In this document: positions 9,860 through 21,966 of the stretch, piece by piece
How positions within the stretch are numbered: position 1 is the stretch's first letter
Layout of the letters: each line of letters opens with the position of its first letter
The notes under the pieces: generated by a model
Told to the model about the DNA's origin: nothing
Database searches by the model: none
What the model saw: the letters and a program-made list of their open reading frames with translations, nothing else
Assembly: GCF_014199295.1 (NCBI RefSeq)
Contig: NZ_JACIJH010000003.1
Span: 248,001-312,000, forward strand
Source: Sphingopyxis panaciterrulae
GTDB lineage: Bacteria; Pseudomonadota; Alphaproteobacteria; Sphingomonadales; Sphingomonadaceae
Length of the DNA stretch: 64,000 nucleotides
Reading direction: 5' to 3'
Translations under genes and position numbers: made by a program

Positions 9860-11395
9860 ATGCGCGAGCGCCCATCCCATCCGATCAACCGGCCGGTCTT
9901 CTTCATCCCGCTCGCGGTGCTGGCGACCGCGCTGATCGCCAGCCTGTGGCAGGGCGCACGCTTCCTGGCCGCGGAAACGGCCTTCAACGACTGGATATTG
10001 CGCAATTTCGGGCCCATGTTCACGATCAGCAGCGTGCTGTTCCTGGCGCTGTTGGCCGCTATCGCGCTTTCCCCCTTCGGCGGCACGATCATCGGCGGGG
10101 CAGGCGCGAAGCCGTTGCTCGGCCGCTGGCGCTGGTTCGCGGTCACGCTGTGCACGACGATTGCCACCGGCATCCTGTTCTGGGGCGTCGCCGAGCCGCT
10201 GTTCCACCTCAACGAGCCGCCGAAGATGCTGGGTCTGAAACCCGGCAGCGACGCGGCGGCGACTTTCGCCATGTCGACGATGTTCCTGCATTGGACGCTG
10301 ACGCCCTATGCGATCTACACCGTCGCCGCGCTCGCCTTTGCCATCGTCTATTACAACCGGCGCGAGCCCTTTCGGCTGTCGTCGCTGTTCGAACCGCTGC
10401 TCGGTCGGCGCGCGCACGGCCCTGTCGGCTCGGCGATCGACATCCTCTGCCTCTATGCGCTCGTCGCCGGCATGGCAGCGTCGCTCGGCGCCGGCATCCT
10501 GTCGCTGGCGGGCGGCATCGAGGGGCTGGGCGGCTTTTCGGGCGGCGTCCCGCTGCGCTGGGCGATCGCGGCGCTGATCGTCGCCAGCTTCCTGATCTCG
10601 GCCGCGACCGGGCTGCAAAAAGGCATTGCCGGCCTGTCGGTGCTCAACACCTGGCTGTTCTTCGCGATCATCGCCTTCGTCCTCGTCGCGGGGCCGCTCG
10701 GCGACATGATCGGCCTGTCGCTCAGCGGCGGCGTCGATTATGTCCGCACCTTCGTCCCGCGCAACCTGGGCCTCGACGTCGACGCCGGCTGGCACCGGCA
10801 ATGGACAGTCTTCAACTGGGCCAACTGGTTTGCCTGGGCGCCGGTCACCGCGCTTTTCCTGGGCCGTCTCGCGGTCGGCTACAGCGTGCGCGCCTTCATC
10901 GCGATCAACCTGATCCTGCCGGCGCTGTTCGGCGCGCTGTGGATGACGGCCATCGCCGGCGCGACGATCGCGATCGACCAGCACAGCGGCGCCAGCCTCT
11001 ATGCGGTGCTCGCCAGCCAGGGTCCCGATCCGGTCCTGTTCCGCCTGTTCGATGCGCTCGGAGGCGGGTCGGCGGTGACCGCGACGGTGCTGTTCGCGAT
11101 CTTCCTCTCCTATGTCGCCGGCGCCGATGCCAATGTCTCGGCAATGAGCGCATTGTCGACCCACGGCATTTCACCCGAAGCGCCCGAGGCGCCGCTGCTC
11201 GTGCAGATTGTGTGGGGCGTGACGGTGGGACTGGTCGCGATCGTCCTCGTCGCGTCGGCGGGAATCGACGGCATCCGCATGATGTCGATCCTCGGTGGCT
11301 TTCCTGCCCTGTTCGTCATCACCGGCGCGGCGCTGTCGCTGGTCGTGCTGACTGTGCGGGGACGGCGAACCGTCATCCCCGCACCGGCCGACTGA
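9860..11395 (+). CDS. BCCT family betaine/carnitine/choline transporter
   Basis: This 511-residue inner-membrane protein has about twelve transmembrane segments. The region GILFWGVAEPLFH near residue 110 and the aromatic stretch around WTVFNWANWFAW near residue 310 are hallmarks of the BCCT family, which imports quaternary ammonium compounds with Na+ or H+ and often protects against osmotic stress. The C-terminal regulatory extension seen in BetP-like proteins is absent. Start ATG at 9860; no strong ribosome site is seen. It converges with the M13 peptidase gene, 7 bases apart. Substrate not predictable. Confidence 0.88.
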   Translation: MRERPSHPINRPVFFIPLAVLATALIASLWQGARFLAAETAFNDWILRNFGPMFTISSVLFLALLAAIALSPFGGTIIGGAGAKPLLGRWRWFAVTLCTTIATGILFWGVAEPLFHLNEPPKMLGLKPGSDAAATFAMSTMFLHWTLTPYAIYTVAALAFAIVYYNRREPFRLSSLFEPLLGRRAHGPVGSAIDILCLYALVAGMAASLGAGILSLAGGIEGLGGFSGGVPLRWAIAALIVASFLISAATGLQKGIAGLSVLNTWLFFAIIAFVLVAGPLGDMIGLSLSGGVDYVRTFVPRNLGLDVDAGWHRQWTVFNWANWFAWAPVTALFLGRLAVGYSVRAFIAINLILPALFGALWMTAIAGATIAIDQHSGASLYAVLASQGPDPVLFRLFDALGGGSAVTATVLFAIFLSYVAGADANVSAMSALSTHGISPEAPEAPLLVQIVWGVTVGLVAIVLVASAGIDGIRMMSILGGFPALFVITGAALSLVVLTVRGRRTVIPAPAD

Positions 11396-11402
11396 AGGCG
11401 CG

Positions 11403-13454
11403 CTACCAGATCCGCGTCCGCTCCTCGGGCTTCAGATAATATTTGGCGTCGGGTTTGACGTCGAAGGCCTTGTACCAGGCGTCGACGTTACGCGTCGGAC
11501 CGATGATGCGCCAGCGCGCCGGGCTATGCTCGTCGCTCGCCACCTGCTGCTTGATCGCGTCGTCGCGCGCCTTGTCGCGCCACGCCTGGGCAAAGGCCAG
11601 GAAGAAGCGCTGGTCGCCGGTCAGCCCGTCGATCACCGGCGGCGCCGTGCCGCCGAGCGAGCGGTGATAGGCGTCATAGGCGATTTCGAGCCCGGCGAGA
11701 TCGGCGATATTCTCGCCCATCGTCAGATCGGGGTTGATGAAGGCGCCGGGCGCAGCCTCATAACCCGCATATTGGGCGCCGAAACCCTTCGCCTGCGCCT
11801 CGAAGCGCGCGGCGTCTTCCTTCGTCCACCAATCGCGCACCGCGCCGCTGGCGTCGATCTTGCGCCCCTGATCGTCGAACCCGTGGCTGATCTCGTGCCC
11901 GATCACCGCACCGATCGCGCCATAGTTGACGGCATCGTCCACCCCTTCGCTGAAGAAGGGCGCCTGCAATATGCCGGCCGGGAACACGATCTTGTTTTCG
12001 AGCCCGCCGTTATAGGCGTTCACCTCCTGCGCGTTCATCGACCATTTCTTGCGATCGACCGGCTTGCCCAGATCCTGCAACGCATAGGCATATTCGAACG
12101 CCGCGCTGCGCTCGACATTGCCGTAGAGATCGGCGGGATCGAGCTTCAACACCGAATAGTCGCGCCATTTATCGGGATAGCCGACCATGACGTCCATCTT
12201 GTCGAGCTTGGCGAGTGCGGCCTCCTTCGTCGACGGCGCCATCCAATTATTGGTCCGGATGCGGTCGGCCATCGCGAGCTTCAGGTTCGCGACCAGTTCC
12301 TCCATCTTCGCCTTGGCGCTCGGCGGGAAATATTTTGCGGCATATTCGCGCCCGACGAGCTCGCCGAGGCTGCCGTCGACCAGCGTCAGCCCGCGCTTCC
12401 ACCGCGGACGCTGCTCGCTGACACCGCTCAGTTCCCTGGTGAAATCGAAGCGGCTGTCGACGAACGCCTTCGACAGATAGGGCGCCGCATTGTCGGCGAC
12501 ATGGAAATCCTGCCACAGCTTCAGCGTGTCGAGCGGCGTTCTGGCATAAAGCGCCGCCAAGTCGCGGATCGCGCTGTTTTCGTTGACGATGATCCGCTGC
12601 TGCGGGCCGATATCGGCGCCCGCGAACCAGGCATCCCAGTCGAGACCGGGCGCATAGGCGGCCAGTTCCGCGGAAGACATCGGATTGTTGATCTTGCCGA
12701 GGTCGCGGCGGTCGGCGATCGGCCAGCTCGCCTTCGCGATGTCGGTCTCAAAGCCCAGGATCGTGTCGGCCGCCTTATCGGGGGTGGCATTGCCGATCAG
12801 CGTCATCGTGCGGACGATATAGGCGCGATAGGCGTCGCGCTGTTTCTGGAACTGGGGCGACAGATAATATTCGCGGTCGGGCAGACCCAGACCGCCCTGC
12901 CCCATCCACAGCACGTTCATCGTCGGATCGCCGGTGTCGGCATAGGGCTCGCCCCCGACGATGCTGTAGCCGAACGCGCCCTGCGAGCGGCCCATGAAGC
13001 GCGCCATTTCGCTTTTATCCTTGATCGCCGCGACCTTGGCGAGATCGGCCATCAGCGGCTTGGCGCCGAGCGCGTCGACGCGCGCTTCGTCCATGAAACT
13101 TTGATAAAGCGCGCCCACCTGCCCCGTCGCCGACGCTCCCGTGACCAGCGCCCGCAATTGCCGCTGGGTCAGGTTATAGACCGCATAGCTGACGCCCGCC
13201 GACCCCTGGTCCCCCGGAATTTCGGTGGTCCGGAACCAGGTGCCGTTGGCGTAGCGATCGAAATCGTCGCCCGGCCGCACCGACGTATCGCGCGCGGACA
13301 GATCGACACCCCAGCTTCCGAACTGGAGCGGCGCAAGCGAAGCGGCGTCGGCTGGCGCCGATTGCGGTGCGGGCGCGCCTTCCGATCGGGCAAAGGCGGC
13401 CGGGCCGGCCAGCGCAAGCGACGCCGCCGACAGGAGCAGAAAAGTCTTCATCAA
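11403..13454 (-). CDS. Exported M13 (neprilysin/PepO-like) zinc metallopeptidase
   Basis: A 683-residue secreted peptidase. A signal peptide covers about residues 1-22 (ends AAFARS). The zinc site is complete: His520-Glu521-x-x-His524 in [12 protein letters not shown], with the third ligand Glu581 in the ENIADLAG motif 61 residues later. The family cleaves small peptides (up to about 40 residues) on the amino side of hydrophobic residues. The C-terminus RIW matches the family habit of a terminal basic-x-Trp. Acting in the periplasm, it may complement the S9 peptidase at 186-2264 in peptide degradation. No operon partner is seen. Confidence 0.94.
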   Translation of the reverse strand: MMKTFLLLSAASLALAGPAAFARSEGAPAPQSAPADAASLAPLQFGSWGVDLSARDTSVRPGDDFDRYANGTWFRTTEIPGDQGSAGVSYAVYNLTQRQLRALVTGASATGQVGALYQSFMDEARVDALGAKPLMADLAKVAAIKDKSEMARFMGRSQGAFGYSIVGGEPYADTGDPTMNVLWMGQGGLGLPDREYYLSPQFQKQRDAYRAYIVRTMTLIGNATPDKAADTILGFETDIAKASWPIADRRDLGKINNPMSSAELAAYAPGLDWDAWFAGADIGPQQRIIVNENSAIRDLAALYARTPLDTLKLWQDFHVADNAAPYLSKAFVDSRFDFTRELSGVSEQRPRWKRGLTLVDGSLGELVGREYAAKYFPPSAKAKMEELVANLKLAMADRIRTNNWMAPSTKEAALAKLDKMDVMVGYPDKWRDYSVLKLDPADLYGNVERSAAFEYAYALQDLGKPVDRKKWSMNAQEVNAYNGGLENKIVFPAGILQAPFFSEGVDDAVNYGAIGAVIGHEISHGFDDQGRKIDASGAVRDWWTKEDAARFEAQAKGFGAQYAGYEAAPGAFINPDLTMGENIADLAGLEIAYDAYHRSLGGTAPPVIDGLTGDQRFFLAFAQAWRDKARDDAIKQQVASDEHSPARWRIIGPTRNVDAWYKAFDVKPDAKYYLKPEERTRIW

Positions 13455-13644
13455 ATGTCCCCATGTTCAATTCCAGGCCCGTCAGGGCGATAGGCCTGCA
13501 TGGCTGCTGCGCGGTGCGTGGACATGACATTTGTGGCAAGCGGCGGAATCGCTTCGACGAACGGACCGCCCCTGCGGCGAACCCTTGCAGTCCGGCCGCC
13601 CGCGTCCCATGTTTCGGAGCAGCGCACGCCCTCTTGCGCATCAA

Positions 13645-13659
13645 GAACAAATCTGGAAC
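13645..13659 (+). promoter_or_regulatory. LexA (SOS) box before uvrA
   Basis: The sequence GAAC-AAATCTG-GAAC is a perfect direct repeat of GAAC with a 7-base spacer. This is the complement of the GTTC-N7-GTTC operator known for LexA in alphaproteobacteria. It ends 11 bases before the uvrA ATG, so bound LexA would block initiation or early elongation. DNA damage should therefore induce uvrA. Confidence 0.85.
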
Positions 13660-13670
13660 ACACCCCTCCC

Positions 13671-16667
<2,997 letters not shown>

Positions 16668-16696
16668 AAGCGGCGATACCCTTCCCTCTCTTCATC

Positions 16697-16770
16697 GTCA
16701 CCCCGGACTTGATCCGGAGCCCCGCTCAGCAACGTGAAAAAGCGGGACTCCGGATCAAGTCCGGGGTGAC
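16697..16770. repeat. Palindromic intergenic repeat, family 1
   Basis: Arms GTCACCCCGGACTTGATCC and GGATCAAGTCCGGGGTGAC are complementary, with a short central loop. It lies between the convergent ends of uvrA and the monooxygenase-like gene, where a hairpin could end or stabilise both transcripts. Confidence 0.92.
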
Positions 16771-16784
16771 GAAAACGGGGTGCG

Positions 16785-17099
16785 CTATGCCGATCCCATC
16801 AGCGTCGCGGTGATATCCTCGGCGGCATAGATGCGGATCACCGGCGGCTCGGACGAGAGGCGGCGCATTTCGGCGACAAAGGCGCCCGACGCGGGCACCG
16901 CGAAATGCGCGCGCACCGCATCGACGCTCTCCCACTCCTCAACGAAGACGAGGCGGTCGGGGTGCTCGACATCGACATGGCAATGATGCGCCAGACACCC
17001 CGCCTCACCCCGCGATCGCGCGCTATGCTCGGCGCCGAGCGCGATCATGCGCTCGCGATGTTCGGGGGTCATGATGACCTGGCCGGTGATGAGGATCAT
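16785..17099 (-). CDS. Small ABM-type (antibiotic biosynthesis monooxygenase-like) protein
   Basis: A 104-residue protein beginning MILITGQVIMTPEHRERM, with the central HHCHVDVEHPDRLVFVEEW and a later AHFAVPASGAFVAEMRR. This is the dimeric ferredoxin-like fold of the ABM family (YgiN-type quinol monooxygenases and haem-degrading relatives). These proteins often act on quinols or reactive carbonyls, but many have unknown substrates. The ATG at 17099 is chosen by family length and an AAGGA site upstream; the frame is open far upstream but there it is antisense to pstS. A Pho box pointing this way ends 57 bases before the start, so the gene may belong to the phosphate regulon. Confidence 0.8.
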   Translation of the reverse strand: MILITGQVIMTPEHRERMIALGAEHSARSRGEAGCLAHHCHVDVEHPDRLVFVEEWESVDAVRAHFAVPASGAFVAEMRRLSSEPPVIRIYAAEDITATLMGSA

Positions 17100-17155
17100 G
17101 ATGTCCGTTCCTTCAGCGCTTTCGTCAGCATGATAGGGATATTGCAGCGCCTTGC

Positions 17156-17173
17156 ATGACACTTCCATGACAT
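17156..17173 (-). promoter_or_regulatory. Pho box oriented towards the ABM-type gene
   Basis: Read on the minus strand this is ATGTCAT-GGAA-GTGTCAT, two 7-base half-sites with a 4-base spacer, matching the PhoB consensus CTGTCAT-N4-CTGTCAT. A possible -10 element (CAATAT) follows after 11 bases, the spacing seen in PhoB-activated promoters. Confidence 0.7.
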
Positions 17174-17176
17174 GCT

Positions 17177-17194
17177 CTGTCACAAACGCGTCAC
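17177..17194 (+). promoter_or_regulatory. Pho box before pstS
   Basis: CTGTCAC-AAAC-GCGTCAC on the plus strand fits the PhoB consensus with two mismatch-tolerant half-sites. It lies 82 bases before the pstS start and back to back with the minus-strand Pho box, so one PhoB-bound region may fire in both directions. Confidence 0.75.
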
Positions 17195-17276
17195 ACAAAA
17201 CCCCCATTGGCGGCTCAGCGAGTCGCCCTCGGGGGTGGCGGCTTGGTTTGGTAACGCCCCCCGACAGGATCATTCC

Positions 17277-18326
17277 ATGGTCAAGAAATTTGCCCTGATC
17301 GCCGGCGCCGCGACCATCGCGCTGGCGCTGTCCGCGTGTCAGGATCAGGCGTCGTCGGGCGGCGGTGCGCGCGATTATATCAGTGCGGTCGGATCGTCGA
17401 CCGTCTATCCCTTTGCCACCGCGGTCGGCGAGAAGTTCGCCGAGGCGACGGGCAACAAGACGCCCAAGATCGACAGCACCGGCACCGGCGGCGGCTTCGA
17501 GCGCTTTTGCCAGGGCGTCGGGGGCGACACGCCCGATATCGCCAACGCCTCGCGCCGGATGAAGAAGAAGGAATTCGACACCTGCGCCGCGAACGGCGTC
17601 AAGGATATCGTCGAGATCCAGATCGGCATCGACGGCATCGCGCTGGGCGAAGCGACGCGCGGCCCCGGGTTCAAGCTGACCGAGGAAGATGTCTACAAGG
17701 CGCTGGCCGCCAACCCCTATGGCAAGCCGAACACCGCGAAGACGTGGAAAGACGTCAACCCCGCGCTGCCCGCGGTCGCCATCTCGGTCTTCGGGCCGCC
17801 CTCGACCAGCGGCACTTACGATGCCTTCAAGGAACTGATCCTCGGCACCGGCTGCGGCGCCAACCCCGAGATGAAGGAGTTGAAGGCCAGCGACGCCGAC
17901 AAGCATGAGCAGGTCTGCACCGCGCTGCGCGGGTCGCCCTTCTATGTCGAGCAGGGCGAGAACGACAATCTGATCATCTCGAAGCTCGACAAGAATCCGA
18001 CCAGCCTCGGCATCTTCGGCTTCTCTTACCTCGACGCCAACAAGGACCGGATCAAGGCGGTGCCGGTACAGGGCGTGTCGCCGACCTATGCGACGATCGC
18101 CGACGGCAGCTATCCCGGGTCGCGGCCGCTGTTCATCTATGTGAAGAAGGCGCATGTCGGCGTCGTTCCGGGGCTCGCGGAGTATGTCGCGGAGTTCCTG
18201 AAGGGCGCGGGCGACGGCGGCTATCTGGCAGCGAAAGGCCTGATCGTGTCGCCCAAGGCCGTGTCGGACGCCGCGAACGCCGCGGCGAAGGGCATGACGC
18301 CACTCGACGGTTCGGTGCTGAAATAA
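17277..18326 (+). CDS. pstS: Phosphate ABC transporter substrate-binding lipoprotein PstS
   Basis: PstS captures phosphate in the periplasm and delivers it to PstCA. The 349-residue precursor starts MVKKFALIAG and has a lipobox LSAC near residue 21, so it is anchored as a lipoprotein. Phosphate-contact motifs are visible: AVGSSTVYPFA, STGTGGGFERFC and FGPPSTSGTYDAF. The ATG at 17277 is chosen because it begins the signal peptide; earlier in-frame codons run through the Pho-box region. First gene of pstSCAB-phoU-phoB, it is followed by a strong terminator-like hairpin that probably makes its mRNA more abundant than the rest. Confidence 0.96.
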   Translation: MVKKFALIAGAATIALALSACQDQASSGGGARDYISAVGSSTVYPFATAVGEKFAEATGNKTPKIDSTGTGGGFERFCQGVGGDTPDIANASRRMKKKEFDTCAANGVKDIVEIQIGIDGIALGEATRGPGFKLTEEDVYKALAANPYGKPNTAKTWKDVNPALPAVAISVFGPPSTSGTYDAFKELILGTGCGANPEMKELKASDADKHEQVCTALRGSPFYVEQGENDNLIISKLDKNPTSLGIFGFSYLDANKDRIKAVPVQGVSPTYATIADGSYPGSRPLFIYVKKAHVGVVPGLAEYVAEFLKGAGDGGYLAAKGLIVSPKAVSDAANAAAKGMTPLDGSVLK

Positions 18327-18341
18327 GCGTCTCCCCCGCCT

Positions 18342-18385
18342 GGTGGCCGGGGGCGGTTCGCCCCTTCCCGGCCGCCGTTTTTCTT
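18342..18385 (+). terminator. Terminator or attenuator after pstS
   Basis: A long GC stem (GGTGGCCGGGGGCGG pairing with CCCCTTCCCGGCCGCC around a TTCG loop) is followed by a T-rich run at 18378-18384. It lies 16 bases after the pstS stop and before pstC, so partial termination is expected to raise PstS over the permease subunits. Confidence 0.8.
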
Positions 18386-18404
18386 ATGTTATATTCCCCT
18401 CTCT

Positions 18405-18490
18405 CCGTTCGTGCTGAGCTTGTCGAAGCACCGTCCTTCTTCTTTCGGTCGAAGACAAGAACGGCCCTTCGACAAGCTCAGGGCGAACGG
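18405..18490. repeat. Palindromic repeat, family 2, between pstS and pstC
   Basis: Arms CCGTTCGTGCTGAGCTTGTC and GACAAGCTCAGGGCGAACGG flank a shorter inner inverted pair. It fills the pstS-pstC gap directly after the terminator-like hairpin, so a pst transcript would carry two hairpins in series. Confidence 0.92.
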
Positions 18491-18516
18491 AGTTGGGGGC
18501 AGGTCAAGAGAAGCCA

Positions 18517-19893
18517 GTGACCTTCAACGCCGCCGCCCTGCTGCTTTTGATCCTCGGCCTCGCACTGATCGGCTGGCTGGCCGGCCGCGCGCGCTCGGCG
18601 ATGCTGGCGGGGCGTGCGGGCCGCAAGCTGCATTCGCGGCCGCAATATCATGGCTGGTATGTCGCGCTGTGGCTGTTCGCGCCCGCCGCGATCTTCCTCG
18701 CCGTCTGGACGAGCGCGTCGCCGGCGCTGATCACCAACCAGGTGCTGACCACGCCCGCGGCGGAAAGCCTGCCCGCCTTCGGTTTCGAGCGCGGGGCGAT
18801 CCTGTCCGACGCGCGCAGCGTCGCGCAGGGGCAGCAAGCCGCTGTGCGGCTGCCCGCCGCGGCGCCGCTGGTGAAGCCCTATGCCGAGGCGACGGCGCAT
18901 TATGCGTGGATCGGCATCGCGGCGATGCTGGCGCTCGCGCTGGCGGGCGGGGCCTATGCCTTCACGCGCATCCGGCCCGAGTTCCGCGCCCGCACGCGGG
19001 TCGAGCGGATCGTGATGCTGCTGTTGCTGCTCGCCTCGCTGGTCGCGATTTTGACCACTTTCGGCATCGTGCTGTCGCTGCTGTTCGAATCGCTGCGCTT
19101 TTTCAGCCTGGTGCCGGTGAGCGAACTTCTGTTCGGCACGTATTGGAACCCGCAGAGCGGGGCGCCGGTCGCCGACACCTTCGGCGGCATCCCGCTGTTC
19201 TGGGGCACGGTGCTGATCGGCGCGATCATCGCGATGCTGGTCGCGATCCCGATCGGCATGATGAGCGCCGTGTATCTGACCCAATATGCCGCACCGCGCG
19301 TGCGCCGCTGGGTGAAGCCGTGCCTCGAGATTCTGGCGGGGGTGCCCACCGTCGTCTATGGCTATTTCGCAGCGCTGACCGTCGCGCCGGCGCTGCGCAA
19401 TTTCGCCGTGATGCTCGGCGTGCCCAATGCCTCGACCGAAAGCGCGCTCGCCGCGGGCATCGTGATGGGGGTGATGATCATCCCCTTCGTCTCGTCGATG
19501 GCCGACGACAGTATCAACGCGGTGCCGCAGGCGATGCGTGACGGCTCGCTCGCACTCGGCGCGACGCCGAACGAGACGATCCGCCAGGTGCTGATCCCCG
19601 CCGCGCTGCCGGGCGTGATGGGCGGCATCCTCCTCGCGGTCAGCCGCGCGATCGGCGAGACGATGATCGTGGTGATGGCGGCGGGGCTTTCCGCCAACCT
19701 GACTGCCAACCCCTTTGCCAGCGTCACCACGGTGACCGCGCAGATCGTCAAGCTGCTGACCGGCGACCAGGAGTTCGACAGCGCCAAGACGCTTGCCGCC
19801 TTCGCGCTCGGGCTCGTCCTTTTCCTCGTCACGCTGCTGCTCAACATCGTCGCGCTGCGCATCGTGAAGAAATATCGCGAAGCTTATGAATAG
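18517..19893 (+). CDS. pstC: Phosphate ABC transporter permease PstC
   Basis: One of the two membrane subunits of the high-affinity phosphate importer. It has 458 residues from a GTG start at 18517 (V/M-TFNAAALLL), preceded by an AAGAGAAG ribosome site. There is an N-terminal extension with two helices and a periplasmic domain (to about 150), as in the long alphaproteobacterial PstC, then a six-helix core with LLFGTYWNPQSG and the EAA coupling loop (LALGATPNETIRQVLIPAALPG). A TTG at 18493 is a possible alternative start. The end overlaps pstA by 8 bases. Confidence 0.94.
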   Translation: MTFNAAALLLLILGLALIGWLAGRARSAMLAGRAGRKLHSRPQYHGWYVALWLFAPAAIFLAVWTSASPALITNQVLTTPAAESLPAFGFERGAILSDARSVAQGQQAAVRLPAAAPLVKPYAEATAHYAWIGIAAMLALALAGGAYAFTRIRPEFRARTRVERIVMLLLLLASLVAILTTFGIVLSLLFESLRFFSLVPVSELLFGTYWNPQSGAPVADTFGGIPLFWGTVLIGAIIAMLVAIPIGMMSAVYLTQYAAPRVRRWVKPCLEILAGVPTVVYGYFAALTVAPALRNFAVMLGVPNASTESALAAGIVMGVMIIPFVSSMADDSINAVPQAMRDGSLALGATPNETIRQVLIPAALPGVMGGILLAVSRAIGETMIVVMAAGLSANLTANPFASVTTVTAQIVKLLTGDQEFDSAKTLAAFALGLVLFLVTLLLNIVALRIVKKYREAYE

Positions 19894-21142
19894 AGACACC
19901 GCCCCGACCGACTGGAACGCCCCCGCGATGCAGAGCCGTATCGCGCGGCGCTACGCCGCCGAGCGCCGCTTCAAGGCGCTGGGGCTGGGCGCGGTGCTGC
20001 TGTCGGGCCTGTTCCTGGCCTTTCTGCTGTTCGTGATGGTCGGCAACGGCGCGCGCGGCTTTACCTATACGCATGTTGCGGTGCCGATCGACTTCAAGGC
20101 GACCCCGCTGACGGTCGATGCCTCGCGGCTGGACGACCCCGACGCCGATCAGGTCATCGCGAACGCCGGCCTGTCCGACATCGTCGCCTTTGCCGCCGGC
20201 GAGGCGCTGGGCGAAGGCGGGTCCGACGTGATTTCCGAAAATGCGTGGAAAGAGGTGCGGACGGCGATCAAGGCCGATCCCGACCTCTTGACCGGCAAGA
20301 CTGTCTTCGAGCTGCCGGCGTCGAGCCGTATCGACATCGCCGCCAAGGAGGGCGCGAAGGGCGAACTCGGCGCGCGGGTCGCGGCGCTGAAGGCGAACGG
20401 GCGGCTGTCGACCGGCATCCACTGGCCGTTCTTCCGCAACGCCGATGCGACCGATCCCGCGGTCGCGGGCATCTGGGGCGCGCTCAAGGGGTCGGTGCTG
20501 ACGATCGTCATCGCCTTTCTGATCGCCTTTCCGACCGGGGTGCTCGCGGCACTCTATCTCGAGGAATATGCGCCCAAGAACCGCTGGACCGACCTGATCG
20601 AGGTGTCGATCAACAATCTGGCCGCGGTGCCCTCGATCATCTTCGGCCTCCTCGCGCTCGCGGTGTTCATCAACTGGTTCGGGCTCTGCCAGGCGAGCGC
20701 GCTCGTCGGCGGGCTGACGCTGGCGTTGATGACGATGCCGGTGATCGTCATCGCCGCGCGCAACGCGATCAAGGCGGTGCCGCCGTCGATCCGCGACGCG
20801 GCCCTCGGCGTCGGGGCAAGCCCGGTGCAGGTGGTGTTCCATCACGTCCTGCCGCTCGCGCTGCCCGGCATATTGACCGGCACGATCATCGGCATGGCGC
20901 GCGCGCTGGGCGAGACGGCGCCGCTGCTGCTGATCGGGATGCGCGCCTTCATCGGCGATGTGCCGAACGGCATCTGCTCACCCTCGACGGTGCTGCCGAT
21001 GCAGATATTCCTGTGGTCGGACGAGGTCGACCGCGGCTTCGTCGAGAAGACGTCCGCGGCGATCATCGTGCTGCTCATCCTGCTGCTGTCGATGAACGCA
21101 CTGGCCATCTATCTTCGCAACAAGTTCGAAAAACGCTGGTAA
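19886..21142 (+). CDS. pstA: Phosphate ABC transporter permease PstA
   Basis: The second permease subunit, 418 residues, partner of PstC and PstB. It carries the N-terminal extension typical of long PstA proteins: one membrane helix near 35-55 and a periplasmic domain to about 190 (DUF3333-type). The transport core then has the EAA loop [25 protein letters not shown] and ends in a basic tail. The ATG lies inside the end of pstC (8-base overlap), so the two should be made in equal amounts. Confidence 0.94.
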   Translation: MNRDTAPTDWNAPAMQSRIARRYAAERRFKALGLGAVLLSGLFLAFLLFVMVGNGARGFTYTHVAVPIDFKATPLTVDASRLDDPDADQVIANAGLSDIVAFAAGEALGEGGSDVISENAWKEVRTAIKADPDLLTGKTVFELPASSRIDIAAKEGAKGELGARVAALKANGRLSTGIHWPFFRNADATDPAVAGIWGALKGSVLTIVIAFLIAFPTGVLAALYLEEYAPKNRWTDLIEVSINNLAAVPSIIFGLLALAVFINWFGLCQASALVGGLTLALMTMPVIVIAARNAIKAVPPSIRDAALGVGASPVQVVFHHVLPLALPGILTGTIIGMARALGETAPLLLIGMRAFIGDVPNGICSPSTVLPMQIFLWSDEVDRGFVEKTSAAIIVLLILLLSMNALAIYLRNKFEKRW

Positions 21143-21152
21143 ACCAGGCAAT

Positions 21153-21941
21153 ATGACCATGACCCAAGACGATCTCACTATCGCCGATCCCAAGATGAAG
21201 GCCGAAGGGGTCGACGTCTTCTATGGCGACAAGCAGGCGATCAAGGACGTGTCGATCGACGTCGGCACCGACCTCGTCACCGCCTTCATCGGCCCGTCGG
21301 GCTGCGGCAAGTCGACCTTCCTGCGCTCCTTGAACCGGATGAACGACACGGTCGCGAGCGCACGCGTCACGGGCCGGATCACCCTCGACGGCGAGGATAT
21401 CTATGCGCCGTCGATGGACGTGGTGCAGCTTCGCGCCCGCGTCGGCATGGTGTTCCAGAAGCCGAACCCCTTCCCCAAGTCGATCTACGACAATGTCGCC
21501 TATGGCCCGCGCATCCACGGGCTGGCGGCGGCGAAGGCCGACCTCGACAGCATCGTCGAGCGCGCGCTCGTCCGCGCCGGCTTGTGGGACGAGGTCAAGG
21601 ACCGGCTCGGCGAAAGCGGCACCGCGCTGTCGGGCGGCCAGCAGCAGCGCCTGTGCATCGCCCGCGCGATCGCGGTCGACCCCGAGGTGATTTTGATGGA
21701 CGAACCCTGCTCGGCGCTCGACCCCATTGCCACGGCGAAGATCGAGGAACTGATCCACGAGCTGCGCGGCAAATATGCGATCGTGATCGTCACCCACAAT
21801 ATGCAGCAGGCGGCCCGCGTGTCGCAGCGCACCGCCTTTTTCCACCTCGGGACGCTGGTCGAATATGGCAAGACCACCGATATCTTCACCAACCCGAAGC
21901 AGGACCGCACCAAGGATTATATCACCGGCCGCTATGGCTGA
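21153..21941 (+). CDS. pstB: Phosphate ABC transporter ATPase PstB
   Basis: The cytoplasmic ATPase that powers PstCA, 262 residues. It shows Walker [10 protein letters not shown], signature [14 protein letters not shown], Walker [14 protein letters not shown] and the switch histidine in [12 protein letters not shown]. Bypassing of the pore by PstB together with PhoU also signals phosphate sufficiency to the PhoR kinase in known systems. It begins 10 bases after pstA. Confidence 0.97.
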   Translation: MTMTQDDLTIADPKMKAEGVDVFYGDKQAIKDVSIDVGTDLVTAFIGPSGCGKSTFLRSLNRMNDTVASARVTGRITLDGEDIYAPSMDVVQLRARVGMVFQKPNPFPKSIYDNVAYGPRIHGLAAAKADLDSIVERALVRAGLWDEVKDRLGESGTALSGGQQQRLCIARAIAVDPEVILMDEPCSALDPIATAKIEELIHELRGKYAIVIVTHNMQQAARVSQRTAFFHLGTLVEYGKTTDIFTNPKQDRTKDYITGRYG

Positions 21942-21966
21942 GCCGTAGCCGCGAAAGGAAGTTACG

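Noticed and set aside
11526-13493. 655-codon open frame antisense to the M13 peptidase gene
   Set aside because: The peptidase on the other strand has signal peptide and zinc site; this frame has no domain.
13500-13670. Upstream extension of the uvrA frame
   Set aside because: It contains the LexA box and lacks similarity to UvrA; the family N-terminus begins at 13671.
17100-18155. Long upstream extension of the ABM-type gene on the minus strand
   Set aside because: The extension is antisense to pstS and crosses the Pho boxes; the family length supports a start at 17099.
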